Below, piece by piece: positions 25,480 through 36,823 of a stretch of DNA of 64,000 nt. The notes under the pieces are model-generated. The model made no database searches and was not told the origin of the DNA. It saw only the letters and a list, made by a program, of their open reading frames with translations. Origin of the DNA: Azorinus chamasolen (Eukaryota > Mollusca > Bivalvia > Cardiida > Solecurtidae); assembly GCA_963576725.1 (NCBI GenBank), contig OY755242.1, forward strand, positions 7,419,240 to 7,483,239, read 5' to 3'. Position numbers and translations under genes: made by a program. The first letter of the stretch is position 1; every line of letters starts with the position of its first letter.

Positions 25480-26750
25480 ACTGGATCAGAAATAGTTAAT
25501 CAGTTAGCCTGTAACATCACTACTTATGACCCAGTACAGACTGGATTAGATATAGTTAATTGGTTAGCCTGTAACATCACTACTTATGACTCAGTACAGA
25601 CTGGATTAGATATAGTTAATCAGTTAGCCTGTAACATCACTACTTATGACTCAGTACAGACTGGATTAGACATAGTTAATCGGTTAGCCTGTAACATCAC
25701 TACTTATGACCCAGTACAGACTGGATTAGACATAGTTAATCAGTTAGCCTGTAACATCACTACTTATGACCCAGTACAGACTGGATTAGATATAGTTAAT
25801 CGGTTAGCCTGTAACATCACTACTTATGACCCAGTACAGACTGGATTAGACATAGTTAATCGGTTAGCCTGTAACATCACTACTTATGACCCAGTACAGA
25901 CTGGATTAGACATAGTTAATCAGTTAGCCTGTAACATCACTACTTATGACCCAGTACAGACTGGATTAGACATAGTTAATCAGTTAGCCTGTAACATCAC
26001 TACTTATGACTCAGTACAGACTGGATTAGACATAGTTAATCAGTTAGCCTGTAACATCACTACTTATGACCCAGTACAGACTGGATTAGATATAGTTAAT
26101 CAGTTAGCCTGTAACATCACTACTTATGACCCAGTACAGACTGGATTAGACATAGTTAATCGGTTAGCCTGTAACATCACTACTTATGACCCAGTACAGA
26201 CTGGATTAGACATAGTTAGTCGGTTAGCCTGTAACATCACTACTTATGACCCAGTACAGACTGGATTAGATATAGTTAATCGGTTAGCCTGTAACATCAC
26301 TACTTATGACCCAGTACAGACTGGATTAGACATAGTTAATCGGTTAGCCTGTAACATCACTACTTATGACCCAGTACAGACTGGATTAGACATAGTTAAT
26401 CAGTTAGCCTGTAACATCACTACTTATGACCCAGTACAGACTGGATTAGACATAGTTAATCGGTTAGCCTGTAACATCACTACTTATGACCCAGTACAGA
26501 CTGGATTAGACATAGTTAGTCGGTTAGCCTGTAACATCACTACTTATGACCCAGTACAGACTGGATTAGACATAGTTAATCGGTTAGCCTGTAACATCAC
26601 TACTTATGACTCAGTACAGACTGGATTAGACATAGTTAATCGGTTAGCCTGTAACATCACTACTTATGACCCAGTACAGACTGGATTAGACATAGTTAAT
26701 CGGTTAGCCTGTAACATCACTACTTATGACTCAGTACAGACTGGACTATA
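25480..26750. repeat. 60-bp tandem satellite, about 21 units, open for 443 codons
   Basis: The unit is exactly 60 bp without a single indel, so the frame 25420-26751 stays open and would encode a 20-residue repeat (LACNITTYDPVQTGLDIVNR). Variable sites are few: cgg/cag/tgg, ccc/ctc in CCAGTA, gac/gat and aat/agt. Three of the four change the amino acid. The CGG site contains a CpG, and its two variants are the two deamination products. Units 26101-26400 and 26401-26700 look like a five-unit duplication. It lies in the 27-kb CEP135 intron on the opposite strand. It is most likely a non-coding minisatellite; translation is not supported. Confidence 0.9.
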
Positions 26751-27042
26751 ATAGTTTCTGCCATTATCAAAAAATCATTTTGATTAGTGGCCATTTTAGA
26801 AATTGAGTTAATGACTATCAATGAAGTCATGATATCCTACATATAAATATTCATGAAGAAAATGGTTAACAAAAGCTTGACTAAGGCAGGCAGAACATAC
26901 ACAGTACAACCTGTGATAAACGGTCAAAGCTTTTGCAAAATGACAATGACAAAGATACCTACCACAATCATGCCCGAGGTTATAAAATATTTTGCTTGTG
27001 CCTGAGATCATTCTCAAGAATATGATTAGTCAAATTTCATTC

Positions 27043-28112
27043 TCTATGGTACAGAAATTTGGGGCTTTACCTCAAGAGAATCGTCAGAAAAAGTATTGAC
27101 ATATGCATGTAAGATATTTCTATGTGTTAATACAAATTCGACAAATGCAGCAGTATTAGGTGACTGTGGTCGGTATTCATTATATATTGAAAGTGCAAGA
27201 CGGTGTATTAAATATTGGTTAAAGATCTTAAAGATGCCAGAGGAAAGACTTGTAAAGATTTGTTATAATATGCTAGTAATTAACACTAATAGTAACTATT
27301 TCAATTGGGCTAGAGAAGTTAGAAATTTGATGTCAAAATGGCTTTGCTTATATATGGAATAGCCAATCTGTTGGAAATGATGATTTGTTTTTAAAAGAGT
27401 TTACTCAAAGGTTGGTAGATCAATACCTACAAACCTGGTTTGGATATATTTATACCTGTCCTAAACTGAAGGTTTATAAATGTATAAAATCTTCATTTGA
27501 TCAAAAATACTTTATAGATGTACTAAGTGTTCGAAAATTTAGACATGCATATGCACAGTTCCGCACTGGTGTACATGCACTGGAAATAGAGAGAGGTAGA
27601 TACTACGGTGTACCACAAGAGCAGCGATTGTGCACCGTTTGTTCTTCAAAAGCAGTTGAAGATGAGTACCATTTTATATTAAGATGTTGATTATACTCTG
27701 ACATAAGAGCATGTTACATTCCTGGAAAATATTATGCTAATCCGACCTTACATAAATTGCATCTGCTATTAGCCAACAAGCAAGATGTAATAATCAGAAA
27801 TGTAGCGCAATATATATATATTGCATTGAACAGAAGGAAATTATTCCTACAAATATGATTGATATTATCAAAATTGTAAATTGGTTATAATCGTTTCAAC
27901 CTGTATTGATCTCAAATTTTCTAGTTTTGTTTGTCAGGGACTAATATACTTCATACAAATAATATCTGACTGTATGTTATAAAATGTTACATAGCGATGG
28001 AAAGTCTTTTGTCACTACTACTCTACCACTGTAAATGTTTTGTATTGTGTTATGTTAATATATGTACTATAGGCTGGAGGCCTGACAAAGTATCAATAAA
28101 CATTGTAATTTC
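27043..28112 (+). pseudogene. Broken 3' remnant of a second LINE family
   Basis: The plus strand reads LYGTEIWGF at 27044, then YACKIFLCVNTNSTNA and LGDCGRYSLYIESARRCIKY, a familiar C-terminal region of animal LINE ORF2. Near 27355 one base is lost: the first frame stops at 27360-27362 and homology continues one frame over as SVGNDDLFLKEFTQRLVDQY. A zinc-binding CX2C...H...C segment (LCTVCSSKAVEDEYHFILRC) follows, then an in-frame TGA at 27688-27690. Further readable residues, YSDIRACYIPGKYY, run to a stop near 27858. A 3' UTR ends near 28112 (ggctggaggcctgac, aataaacattg). It lacks the RT core and is dead. Confidence 0.8.
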
Positions 28113-28410
28113 GAGCATACACAAAATCTGACCAATCAGATACATGTACTTGAGAATGAACTCAGACTTAGACAGTAGTCTATGTTTACACCCTTTTCTT
28201 GTTCTACTCCAAATCAGGCTCAAAGTTTATGAAATGATTTGCTTGGGTCTGAGAACATTCTCAAGCATATGATTGGTCAGATTTTGAGCTTGCTCAAAAT
28301 CTGACCAATCAGATACTTTAGAATGAACTCAGATTCAAAAGTTTTATAACCTTGTTAAAAATCTGATAAATCAGATACTTTTACTTTAGAATGAACTCAG
28401 ATTCAAAAGT
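28113..28410. repeat. 'CAAAATCTGACCAATCAGAT' repeats
   Basis: Three copies of an ATCTGACCAATCAGATAC / GAATGAACTCAGA arm, one facing a GTCTGAGAACATTCTCAAGC arm. They are related to the palindromic element at 50684-50862 and to 26985-27040 on the other side of the LINE remnant. Confidence 0.6.
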
Positions 28411-28568
28411 TTAATAACCTCAGATCCAGGACATCAAGACTATGGCTTTTTTCTTATATGGGCTGAAAAGGTACTGTGTCTCATATATTAGATCAAGTAT
28501 TTGAATGTGCCCCAAATCACTGCTAAAATTTGTTAAAAGAAAATGTGTTGTCTTGTGTTGACCCCTAC

Positions 28569-28798
28569 CTGCTGCCTGAAGGTGGCCATCTTCCTGTCTG
28601 CAATCTCATTCCTATCCTTATACTCCTCCACCATTTTCTCTAGTTCCGCTATACGGCTGTCCGCGACCTGTAACAAGTCGGCTACATATGGGTCGTCAGC
28701 CAGCGACGGCTTAGGGGCGGAGTATTGATCAGGGGGAGGAACAGTGCAATCTATCTCCATACGCTGGCGGCGGAAGGGAATTGTCTTCTTTTTACCAC
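28569..28798 (-). CDS. CEP135: CEP135 third coding exon (residues 162-238)
   Basis: Continues in frame as GGKKKTIPFRRQRMEIDCTV, then DDPYVADLLQVADSRIAELE and a charged coiled coil ending RKMATFRQQ. It corresponds to the conserved GGKKRSIAFRRQRMQID and DDPYIADLLQVADNRIQEL block of vertebrate CEP135, one of the family's most recognisable stretches. The acceptor is CTATTCAG before 28798 and the donor CAG/GTAGGG at 28569/28568. It is 230 bp and ends in phase 0. The next intron is about 27.3 kb and filled with MITEs, satellites and a LINE remnant. Confidence 0.93.
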
Positions 28799-29023
28799 CT
28801 GAATAGTGAAATAACAATGGAATGTATGAAAAATTTCATTATCATAGACATGTCTTGAACATTCTCTTCTATAGACCAATAAGCTCATGCAGACTAAGAG
28901 CCTGTAAGCCTAGGGGTACACAAATCATTAATGTATTACACTGGTGATAACAATTTACTTCATGAATATTCATGCATGACTCTGACTATAATGAATATTA
29001 GTTAATTAACCCCTGTCTGTAAA

Positions 29024-30391
29024 CTAGATCTATCACTAAAGGTGATTAATACCCCTCACCCACAACCTTGTCACAAGATCCAATGAGTTTAATACAAGAG
29101 GCAATAGCTCAATAATCTGGACAAACAATTGCTTATGAAATGTAAACAAAGGAGAATAAATCCCTCAACAAGAGTACCGCATACGGTACATGATACGCCC
29201 ACTTGCAAACTTTCTCTGACTCAATATGCCTTATAAGTTTTCTAATTTGTGCTTCAGATTTTGATCTCCATATTGAAGTGAATATCTTATTAAATAAAAA
29301 AGTTATGCCCATCCTCATATTTACAGATTTTCGTAAAGTGCATGGGCCATAACTCTGTAACAAAATATTGAATGAACCTCAAAATCAACTCAGCTTCAGA
29401 TTTTATTGCATAAAACATTTGTGTGAAGTTTCATTAATATTCTTATAATAGTTTTCCCAGAAAACAACAGATAAACTAAAAGTTGACAGACAAACAAAGC
29501 AACAAACACACAAAGTTAAAGGGCCATAACTCTAGAATAAAATGACATAAAAAACCCGCAATATATGTGAAAGTCCATAATACAAAAATATAAAAATTTG
29601 ATGTAAATATTTAAAATGGAAAAGATACAACAATCCTCACATTTGCATAGATTCGCATTATTTTTTTTAAGTGCAAGGGCCATAACCCCAAAATGACAAA
29701 TCAAATAAACCTCAGAATTAACTCAGCTTCAGATCTTGATGCATTAAACATTTGTGTGAAGTTTCATTAATATCTGTCAAATAGTTTTCCGAGCACACAG
29801 CGGACAAACAAAATGTTGACGGAAGAACGAAAGAATGGACAGATGGACTGACAGGGCCACGCCAATATACAACCACCTTTATTAGGTGGGCGTATAAAAA
29901 TGATTTTAGCCCTTGTTGACTGCACATCCTCTCATTACCCTTTATCCATATATCAAGTTTCACAATTGTGCCTACAATACTTGAGAAGTTATGCTCAACA
30001 CAAAACAATTGCTTCTGAAAAGTAACCAAGGGGAATAACTCCCTTAAAAATGAATTTAGAGTTACAACCCTTGTTGACTGCACATCCTCTCATCACCCTC
30101 TATCCATATATGAAGTTTCACAGTTGTGCATTCAATACTTGAGAAGTTCTGCTCCGGACAAAAAATTGTTTTCTGAAAAGTAACTAAGGGGAATAACTCC
30201 CTCAAAAATGAATTTAGAGTTACAACCCCTTATTGACTGCACATCCTCTCATCACTCTCTATCCATATATAAAGTCTCACAGTTGTACCTATTAATACTT
30301 TAGGAGTATTGCTCCAGACTAAAATCCGGACGGACGGAAGGACACAGGCGATTCCAATATAGCCCCAACTTCTTTAGAAATGGGGGTATAA
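29024..30391 (+). repeat. Related long repeat with tandem internal units
   Basis: Begins AACTAGATCTATCACTAAAG...GGTGATTAATACCCC, like the element at 23503. Two modules follow: 'gggccataactct...atttgtgtgaagtttcattaat' (29330-29800) and three copies of 'aaggggaataactcc...gttgactgcacatcctctca' (about 29900-30300, period about 165 bp). It ends gacggacggaaggacacagg and GGGGGTATAAAAA. Confidence 0.65.
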
Positions 30392-30993
30392 AAATAAGCA
30401 AAAAGAGCAGATTGTGATCAGACAGCTCCTACAGGAAAGATTTTATCTGGGTCTAGTGAGTACCCTGTTTACAAACAAGTTGAAAGAAGGGATTATGTAG
30501 CAAAGGCTTAATGAAATTACTGTACACTTTCAACAACAGAAACATGCCTCCCATTCAGTGGAATTTATCATAAAAATCCGTTTAATACATGTACATGTAT
30601 GTGTAACAAACAGACTAACTTTGATGTAAATGTAGGAAAACTATTTCACAGTAGATGTTCTCTTTCCGTTTCAATGTTTTTTTAACTTTCAAAGGAGTTG
30701 TGTCGGCATTTGTTGTAAACATTTATTCTCTAAGTGTTGTTCTGAGATCATTTCAGTCATTTGGAGCTTTGCCGTACATGTCTGTCAGCATTGTTTCTAA
30801 GGATTTAGCAGTATTCATATATCGGTAATATTTAACCAAATACATATAAATAGTGGGAAAATGGACTGTTGTGTACAACTTTTGACATTAATTGCTTTTT
30901 TTTTTATGAAAAATGGGCAGAATACAACTTTAAACGCAGACTATAATTAGTAAATTACTCAGCACGCTAAGAGTAAGAACACATCGCACATAC

Positions 30994-31161
30994 CTGGTGT
31001 TGAGACAACTGCATGGAAGTTTTTCTCCTGCAGGCTGAGTATTTTGTCAGACTTGTCCTTTGACTCTTTCTCTAGTCCGCGGACTTTATGCACATACTGG
31101 TTGTTGAGAAACTTGAGGTCAGCATTCTCATGCTCCAGTTTACGCAGAGAGGCCTTGAGTT
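30994..31161 (-). CDS. CEP135: CEP135 second coding exon (residues 106-161)
   Basis: Joins the previous exon in phase 1 to give ELKASLRKLEHENADLKFLN, then NQYVHKVRGLEKESKDK and EKNFHAVVSTP. This matches the vertebrate segment around ELKTSL...ADLKFLNNQY...EKNLHAVVQTP, almost residue for residue at its conserved points. The sequence is charged, helical coiled coil. The acceptor is TTTCCAG before 31161 and the donor CAG/GTATGT at 30994/30993. It is 168 bp, keeping phase 1. The exon is too short to stand out by length and was found by homology and splice sites. It is flanked by a 5.66-kb intron on the 5' side and a 2.2-kb intron on the 3' side. Confidence 0.9.
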
Positions 31162-31468
31162 CTGGAAAGAAAAATCACACTACAGGTAAGCTAACAATGA
31201 TAAATATATTAACCCTTTAAGAGATAATGATTTTTTGAATACAGTGTATCAATTATTCCAAATTCTAAAACGGCCCAAGAACAATGGAACATTTGGCCAT
31301 GGCAAACTGCAGAATCAGATCTATATTATTCCATAGGCAAATGGTACAGATCCTGATTAGACAGTCTGTATACAGGAGTCATCTGATCTGGGTCTACTCT
31401 GTTTGCGTATAATGGTTAAGCTAATCAATGGAAATTTTTCAAAAGTAAAAGCTAGGAATCAGTTTTTC

Positions 31469-31715
31469 AACCCTTTCCTTCATATAAATGTTTTTCATAC
31501 CTTTGCAAACAGAGTAGATCCAGATCAGATGGCTCCTGTAGAAGCTGTCTAATCAGGGTTGGGTGTTTGTTTATGGAATTATATAGATCTGATCCTACAG
31601 TTTTTGTCAAACAAAAACCTTTTCTTGAAAACTTTACATCGTAAAATGTTAAATTAATGGATATTCCCAAGGTGACCACAATTCATATATAAATGTTGAT
31701 TAGGGAAAGGGTTAA
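31469..31715 (+). mobile_element. TTAA MITE, A/B intermediate
   Basis: Starts TCAACCCTTTCCTTCATA and ends TTAGGGAAAGGGTTAA. Its last four bases are the first four of the next copy. Confidence 0.75.
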
Positions 31716-31962
31716 CCCTTTCCCTCATATAAACGTGTTTTCACGCATTTGCAAACAGAGTAGACCCAGATCAGACGGCTCCTAGAGGAGCCGTCTGATC
31801 AGGGTCTACTCTGTTTGCTAATATATTTTGATAGATCTCTTTCTTTACTTTCTAAAATGTCTACAATGTTCCACCTTCCACATTTCTTTATAACTATTTT
31901 GTTAGTGAATATTCAGTAGGTACTGAAAATTGGCCTAAATACCGAACAGGGAACCAGGGTTG
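31712..31962 (+). mobile_element. TTAA MITE, A type, complete
   Basis: TTAACCCTTTCCCTCATA to AACAGGGAACCAGGGTTGA. Core apex GGCTCCTAGAGGAGCC. It shares TTAA 31712-31715 with the preceding element. Confidence 0.85.
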
Positions 31963-32739
31963 ACCCTGTTGAATATTCATATAATAAAAATAATGACACC
32001 TGAATTGTTATAATGGCATGTAATATGTAAACAGGAATTGTGGTATTACATGTAGTAGGATCAGATCAATTACAATATCATAAGCAAACAGAGCAGACCC
32101 TGATCAGAGGCATGGAAAGTATTTATATGAAAGAAAGGGTAAATCCAGTGTTTGTTCCAGCTCTGATTTTATTTTTTTATTTTTGGGAGGGGGGGGGGGG
32201 GGGGATTTGTTTCATATTTGACCCCCTGTATAAAAATCTGTCATAAGAAATGTTGGTGGGTCATACCCTAAATCTAAATGTGGGCATATATCATGTGTAA
32301 GAGTTGAGTGGCGAAATTTGGTGCAGCCAATTGTAAATGGATTGTCTTTCCCTTCATTGATGCATATCTTACAAGTCAATTATTATATTCGTAAGAGAGC
32401 CATGACTTTTCTTTCAGCCATTCTTGATGAAATTCCAGTCAGGGCTCAAGCTGGGTTCAAATTTTAGGGAGAAGTGACTTCTCCTTGGGCCTCAGATTAG
32501 GGAGAAGTGAGGAGGCTCAAGGAGAAGTGAACCGTTTCGCTCATCGGATACTAATACATTATATACCTTTTCTCTTTTATAATGTTTAAGTACATACTAA
32601 TTTACTAAAACAATGTTAGTGTCACTAGATCAAAGTGTATGAATGCAATATTGACTTCTTAATAGTGTCTAAAATCCACAAAACTAATCATTCAAAAATA
32701 TTGAAAGTTCAATATGCAGCAAATATCAAGACTCTATCT

Positions 32740-32995
32740 CTATTGGTTATGGCCAATGTTAAAGTCGGTGATTTGACCCATATATTTGACCTCTGACCTT
32801 GAAGGATGACCTTGACATGTCACCCCTCAAAATGTGTGGCTTTATGAGATACATATGCATGCCATATATCAAGTCTCTATCTGTACTGGCTCAAAAGTTA
32901 TGACCAATGTTAAAGTTGCTGACAAACAGACAAACAGACAGGGCAAAAACAATATGCCCCCCCCCCCCCCCCTTTGATCTGGGGGCATAAAAAAT
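32740..32995 (+). repeat. Mollusc-type repeat 3' end with C16 run
   Basis: 'tatatttgacctctgacctt', 'gatgaccttgacatgtcacc' and 'gacaaacagacaaacagaca' precede ATATG-C16 (32957-32972) and GGGGGCATAAAAAA. A similar 'tgacctttgaccttgatg' fragment lies near 62942-62975. Confidence 0.6.
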
Positions 32996-33989
32996 CAGTT
33001 ATGCAATGCTGATACTAATGTATTATTTCTTCCTCTGAAATAAGTTATTTATATTCTCTTAAAATAATTTGTGGTTATTTTTAATCCGCTCTGTAATACT
33101 ACTGTCTACATGTGCAATAGCCAATTAAATGTTCACTCCCTGTCAGCAGAAATCAGCAACCATTGCAGATCAACACAAATTTAGATGCTTAAGCTTTAGC
33201 CTGCTATGGGTGGATGAGTGAATACCTATGCAAACAGTTTGGATCCAGATGAGGATCTAAATGTTTGACAGTCTGATTGCATTTTGGTAGACAAATTGAT
33301 TACAGCTTGAATTTTGAAAATGTAGTAGGTGAAAAATTCAGTAAACATAATTTGCTCAGCAGGCTAAAGGTTAAACACCTGGAGCTGGACTATTGATTTT
33401 TTGCCAGTGACAAAAATACACGGTGCCAGCCTCTTGGTGAAGTTTTACAATCGAGCTGTGTTTATGCATTCAATGTTCAACACATTACACGAAAGCACAT
33501 TAGATTAACATTGAAAATGTTATAACTGAAAGAAGTTTAAACATATTCCACATTATGTGTATGCAGATTCATGTAATCATTACGTGATAATTGTGCAGCT
33601 AAGATTTGACCTTTGACATAAATTAATGCAAATTACGATTTGGAACGCCCTCTATCATAAAAACAATTGGTTTAGACGCTTGACCTGTAGGCTGCAACAT
33701 AATCTTGTGTTAACTTCAAATGATTTGGGATTTAATATGATTTTATGAGGTAAGTAAACTTTGCAAGAATTCCCACTGCAGAAATAAATGATTCTAATTA
33801 AATTAAAGTCATCATCGTTAAAACATTTACAATTGATTACTGTAGATAATGGTTGAGTGATCCATTTCGAGTTTGTCTGCTGTTTTGCACATGTTTTAAT
33901 AACACATTCATAACGTGTTGGTTTTCGCTCTGTCACATGTCGGTGGACACGGCGTAAGTCAGCAATTTCACAAATCAATAGGTGGTCTC

Positions 33990-34856
33990 GGTTCTAGGAC
34001 ATTAGCCCACCCGGACGACAGCCCACCCGGATGACAGCTCACTATTTCTCTAAGGCCGGACAGTAGCCCACTCGTGTTTTTTGTGGGGGCGGACGTTAGC
34101 CCACTCGTGATTTTGTGGAGGGCGGACATTAGCCCACTCATATTTTTTTGATGGGCGGACACTAGCCCACTCGGACACTAGACCCCTCGAGATGCATATA
34201 CCCCACCCCCACCCCATATATTCAGGGCGGACAGTAGACCCCTCGTAATTTGCTCACCTATTTATGTAAGTTTGTAAGGCCAAATGACATTTGCAGACAG
34301 AGTAGAACCAGATCCGTCGGATCAGGGTCTACTCTGTTTGCTAATAGAATTCGGAATATATGTGTCTTTACTTTCTAAAATGGATACAATATTCCACCTT
34401 CCATATTGTATTATGAAATAAACATAGAACATGTAAAGAGTAAAACACTTAAAGGTGTTATAATCCAATTAATGACAAACCTGTGTTCGATAATCCAAAC
34501 ACCCTCGGTCCGAAAGAGACTTGTTTTCCGTATTTGATAAATCATGGGTAATTACAACGATTTTCACCTAATTGGGAGTGTGAATAAACATATATTATAA
34601 TATCGAGGGGTCTACTGTCCGGGTGGGCTGATGTCCGCCTCGTTAATATGCATCTCGAGGGGGTATAGTGCCCGAGTGGGCTAATGTCCGCCCATCAAGA
34701 AAATACGAGTGGGCTAATGTCCGCCCTCCACAAAACCACGAGTGGGCTAATGTCCGCCCCCCACAAAAACACGAGTGGGCTACTGTCCGCCCTTAGAGAA
34801 ATAGTGGGCTGTCATCCGAGTGGGCTGTCATCCGGGTGGGCTAATGTCCGTTTACC
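33990..34856. mobile_element. Foldback (FB/TU-like) element, 867 bp, 9-bp target duplication
   Basis: Long inverted arms (33990-34260 and about 34605-34856) enclose a spacer of roughly 345 bp. Each arm is built from degenerate short repeats containing GTGGGCTAATGTCCGCCC and CACAAAAACACGA. The ends are GGT..., matching as GGTTCTAGGACATTAGCCC and, reversed, GGTAAACGGACATTAGCCC. GGTGGTCTC occurs directly outside both ends (33981-33989 and 34857-34865). A 9-bp duplication and repeat-built arms match foldback elements; Mutator-like is an alternative. The spacer carries a degraded A-type MITE (about 34290-34440). There is no transposase frame; open frames in the arms only reflect the repeats. Confidence 0.8.
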
Positions 34857-35638
34857 GGTGGTCTCAAATACCTTTTTGATTGGAGGAATGGTCTGAACCT
34901 TTGTCTATCTAACACTCATTAACACCCATGGGCGGAGCTTATTTTTTTTGGTCAGTGGTTGACAAATGATGGCTTTTTCACGTACGAGAGCGGTGTTTAC
35001 AGTCTTAAAGTTAGGGCGACTTCGATTTCGCCAAACCCTTATGATCAGGGCGAAAACTGGTCTGTTTGAGCGCAGTTTTCGCCCAAATCGCCCTGTTGCT
35101 CGAGCTCTGCCAGTTAAGACAAATTAGGGCCAGTGGTGATATTTTCCGACAGACTTTCACTCGCCAAACTCAGTAAATTACTAGTTAAAGTAGACGCAGT
35201 CAGGTAACTAGCCTCTTTTCAGTCGGAAACCATCACTATTTAGTATTACCACCAGTCTCTTTGTTACTAGCTGATTCCTTCCGAAAGAAGGCTGTCAATC
35301 TATGTTGCTTTGGAGCGAACATAGTATAAAAATTATACACGGAACATGATAAAATATATACACACTCATCTATGCACTTATGTGTTAGCTATAATGAATG
35401 TAAATAAGTTTCTACTGATTGGGAATGGGTTGACTACAAGCCTATACTGGGGACATTTATTATGGAAAATGTGCAGCTATGAATAATTCAGCAACTGATA
35501 AATTCCTGCATCAGGGAAAATGCAAAGTCCTAATATCATTGCGTCAAGGTCGAAAAAATTGTGCCAAAAATGCAAAAGCTTGCTTGATGGAAGAAACACT
35601 GTTAATCTTTTCATCATGATTCAGATGAAAAAGAGATA

Positions 35639-35865
35639 TTAACCCTTTCCTCCATAAATATGCCTTTCTACCCCTCTGTAAAAGTCACCTGTTGAAACCA
35701 TTGTGATAAATAGAGCATTTGCTCCTATAGGAGCAAATGCTCTATTTATCACAATGGTTTCAAATTACAAAATTCTAAAAAAATCCTTTTCTCTAGTTAA
35801 TGCTCCTTTTTGGTAGATTCATTCAAAGGGGTTGGTCTAAAAATAGCCAATGGAGGAATGGGTAA
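35639..35865 (-). mobile_element. TTAA MITE, C type, with 72-bp perfect palindrome
   Basis: TTAACCCTTTCCTCCATAAA to GAGGAATGGGTAA. The core 35692-35763 is perfectly self-complementary without a spacer (outer TTGAAACCATTG, apex GCTCCTATAGGAGC). Confidence 0.85.
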
Positions 35866-36218
35866 GCACCTAATCTCGCTATCTGGATTCACAATTTCAC
35901 GTTGCTAATATACTAAATACCCTAATCATTCAAACAAACTTAGGTACGTATTGCAGACTCAGATCAAACTGCTCTTAAAGCAGCAGTTTGATCAAGATCT
36001 ACACTATGTGCTACTATGTCAATCGAACTTAAACTTAAAGTTATCAAAATGGTGCCGAATTGATTTATGTAAAGACTAGACTAGGTGTCCAAATACTGAG
36101 GATAATATATAATAAATTAAGCATACAGTACAAGTAATGAGCAGTGCAATAGATAAAAGTACATATCCAATTTTTACTAAAATGTCTGCATCAAACCCTA
36201 TGCTGTAACAACTGTCTC

Positions 36219-36481
36219 TTAACTCTTTACTCCATAATTATGCCCTTCTACGTTTTCTACATGTTTGCAAACAGAGTAGACCCAAATCAGACGACTCCTA
36301 TAGGAGCCATCTGATATGGGTCTACTCTGTTGGCTAATGATATAACATAGATATGAATTTACAGTCGCTACCATGGCCAAAAAAATTCCTACATGTCTAT
36401 CAACTATCATAACGAATCATTCTAAATAATATTTATGACATCATTATTCCTACATGAATATTCATATAGAGGAAAGGTTTA
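36219..36481 (+). mobile_element. TTAA MITE, B type, complete
   Basis: TTAACTCTTTACTCCATA to AGAGGAAAGGTTTAA. Core TTTGCAAACAGAGTAGACCC, apex CTCCTATAGGAG. Confidence 0.8.
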
Positions 36482-36525
36482 ATACTGGTCACAACCTTAA
36501 GTTTGGTAGAAAATATCTTAAGTTA

Positions 36526-36769
36526 TTAACCTATTCCCGCATATTGACGCCTTTTGACGCTTCTGTAAAACTCACTAAGTTATGAAAGTTTCAAACCAAT
36601 GTGATAAATAGAGCATTTGCTCCATAGGAACAAATGCTCTATTTATCACAATGGTTCAAAACTACACAATTCTGAAAATTTCCTTTCCTCTTGTAAATGC
36701 TCCTTTCCAGTAGATTTAATCAAAGAGGTTGGATAAAAAAAATAGCCTATAGATGCGGGAATGGGTTAA
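36526..36769 (-). mobile_element. TTAA MITE, C type, next to a CEP135 exon
   Basis: TTAACCTATTCCCGCATA to GCGGGAATGGGTTAA. The core has GAGCATTTGCTCCATAGGAA. Its right end is 54 bp from the CEP135 exon boundary at 36824, inside the intron. Confidence 0.8.
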
Positions 36770-36823
36770 TGTATGGTATGCATCTTATCTGGACCTTTAA
36801 TATAGTACATATCCTACAGGTAC

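Noticed and set aside
25480..26750. CRISPR-like regular array
   Set aside because: No unique spacers: the whole 60-bp unit repeats. The window is eukaryotic.
25420..26751. 443-codon open frame as a repeat-protein gene
   Set aside because: It arises from a 60-bp array with no indels. Variable sites are mostly amino-acid changing, and the 20-codon lead-in has no recognisable domain or splice context.
33968..34896. Open frames of 64 and 70 codons with a common repeat peptide
   Set aside because: Both are translations of the foldback arms (opposite strands of one inverted repeat), not genes.
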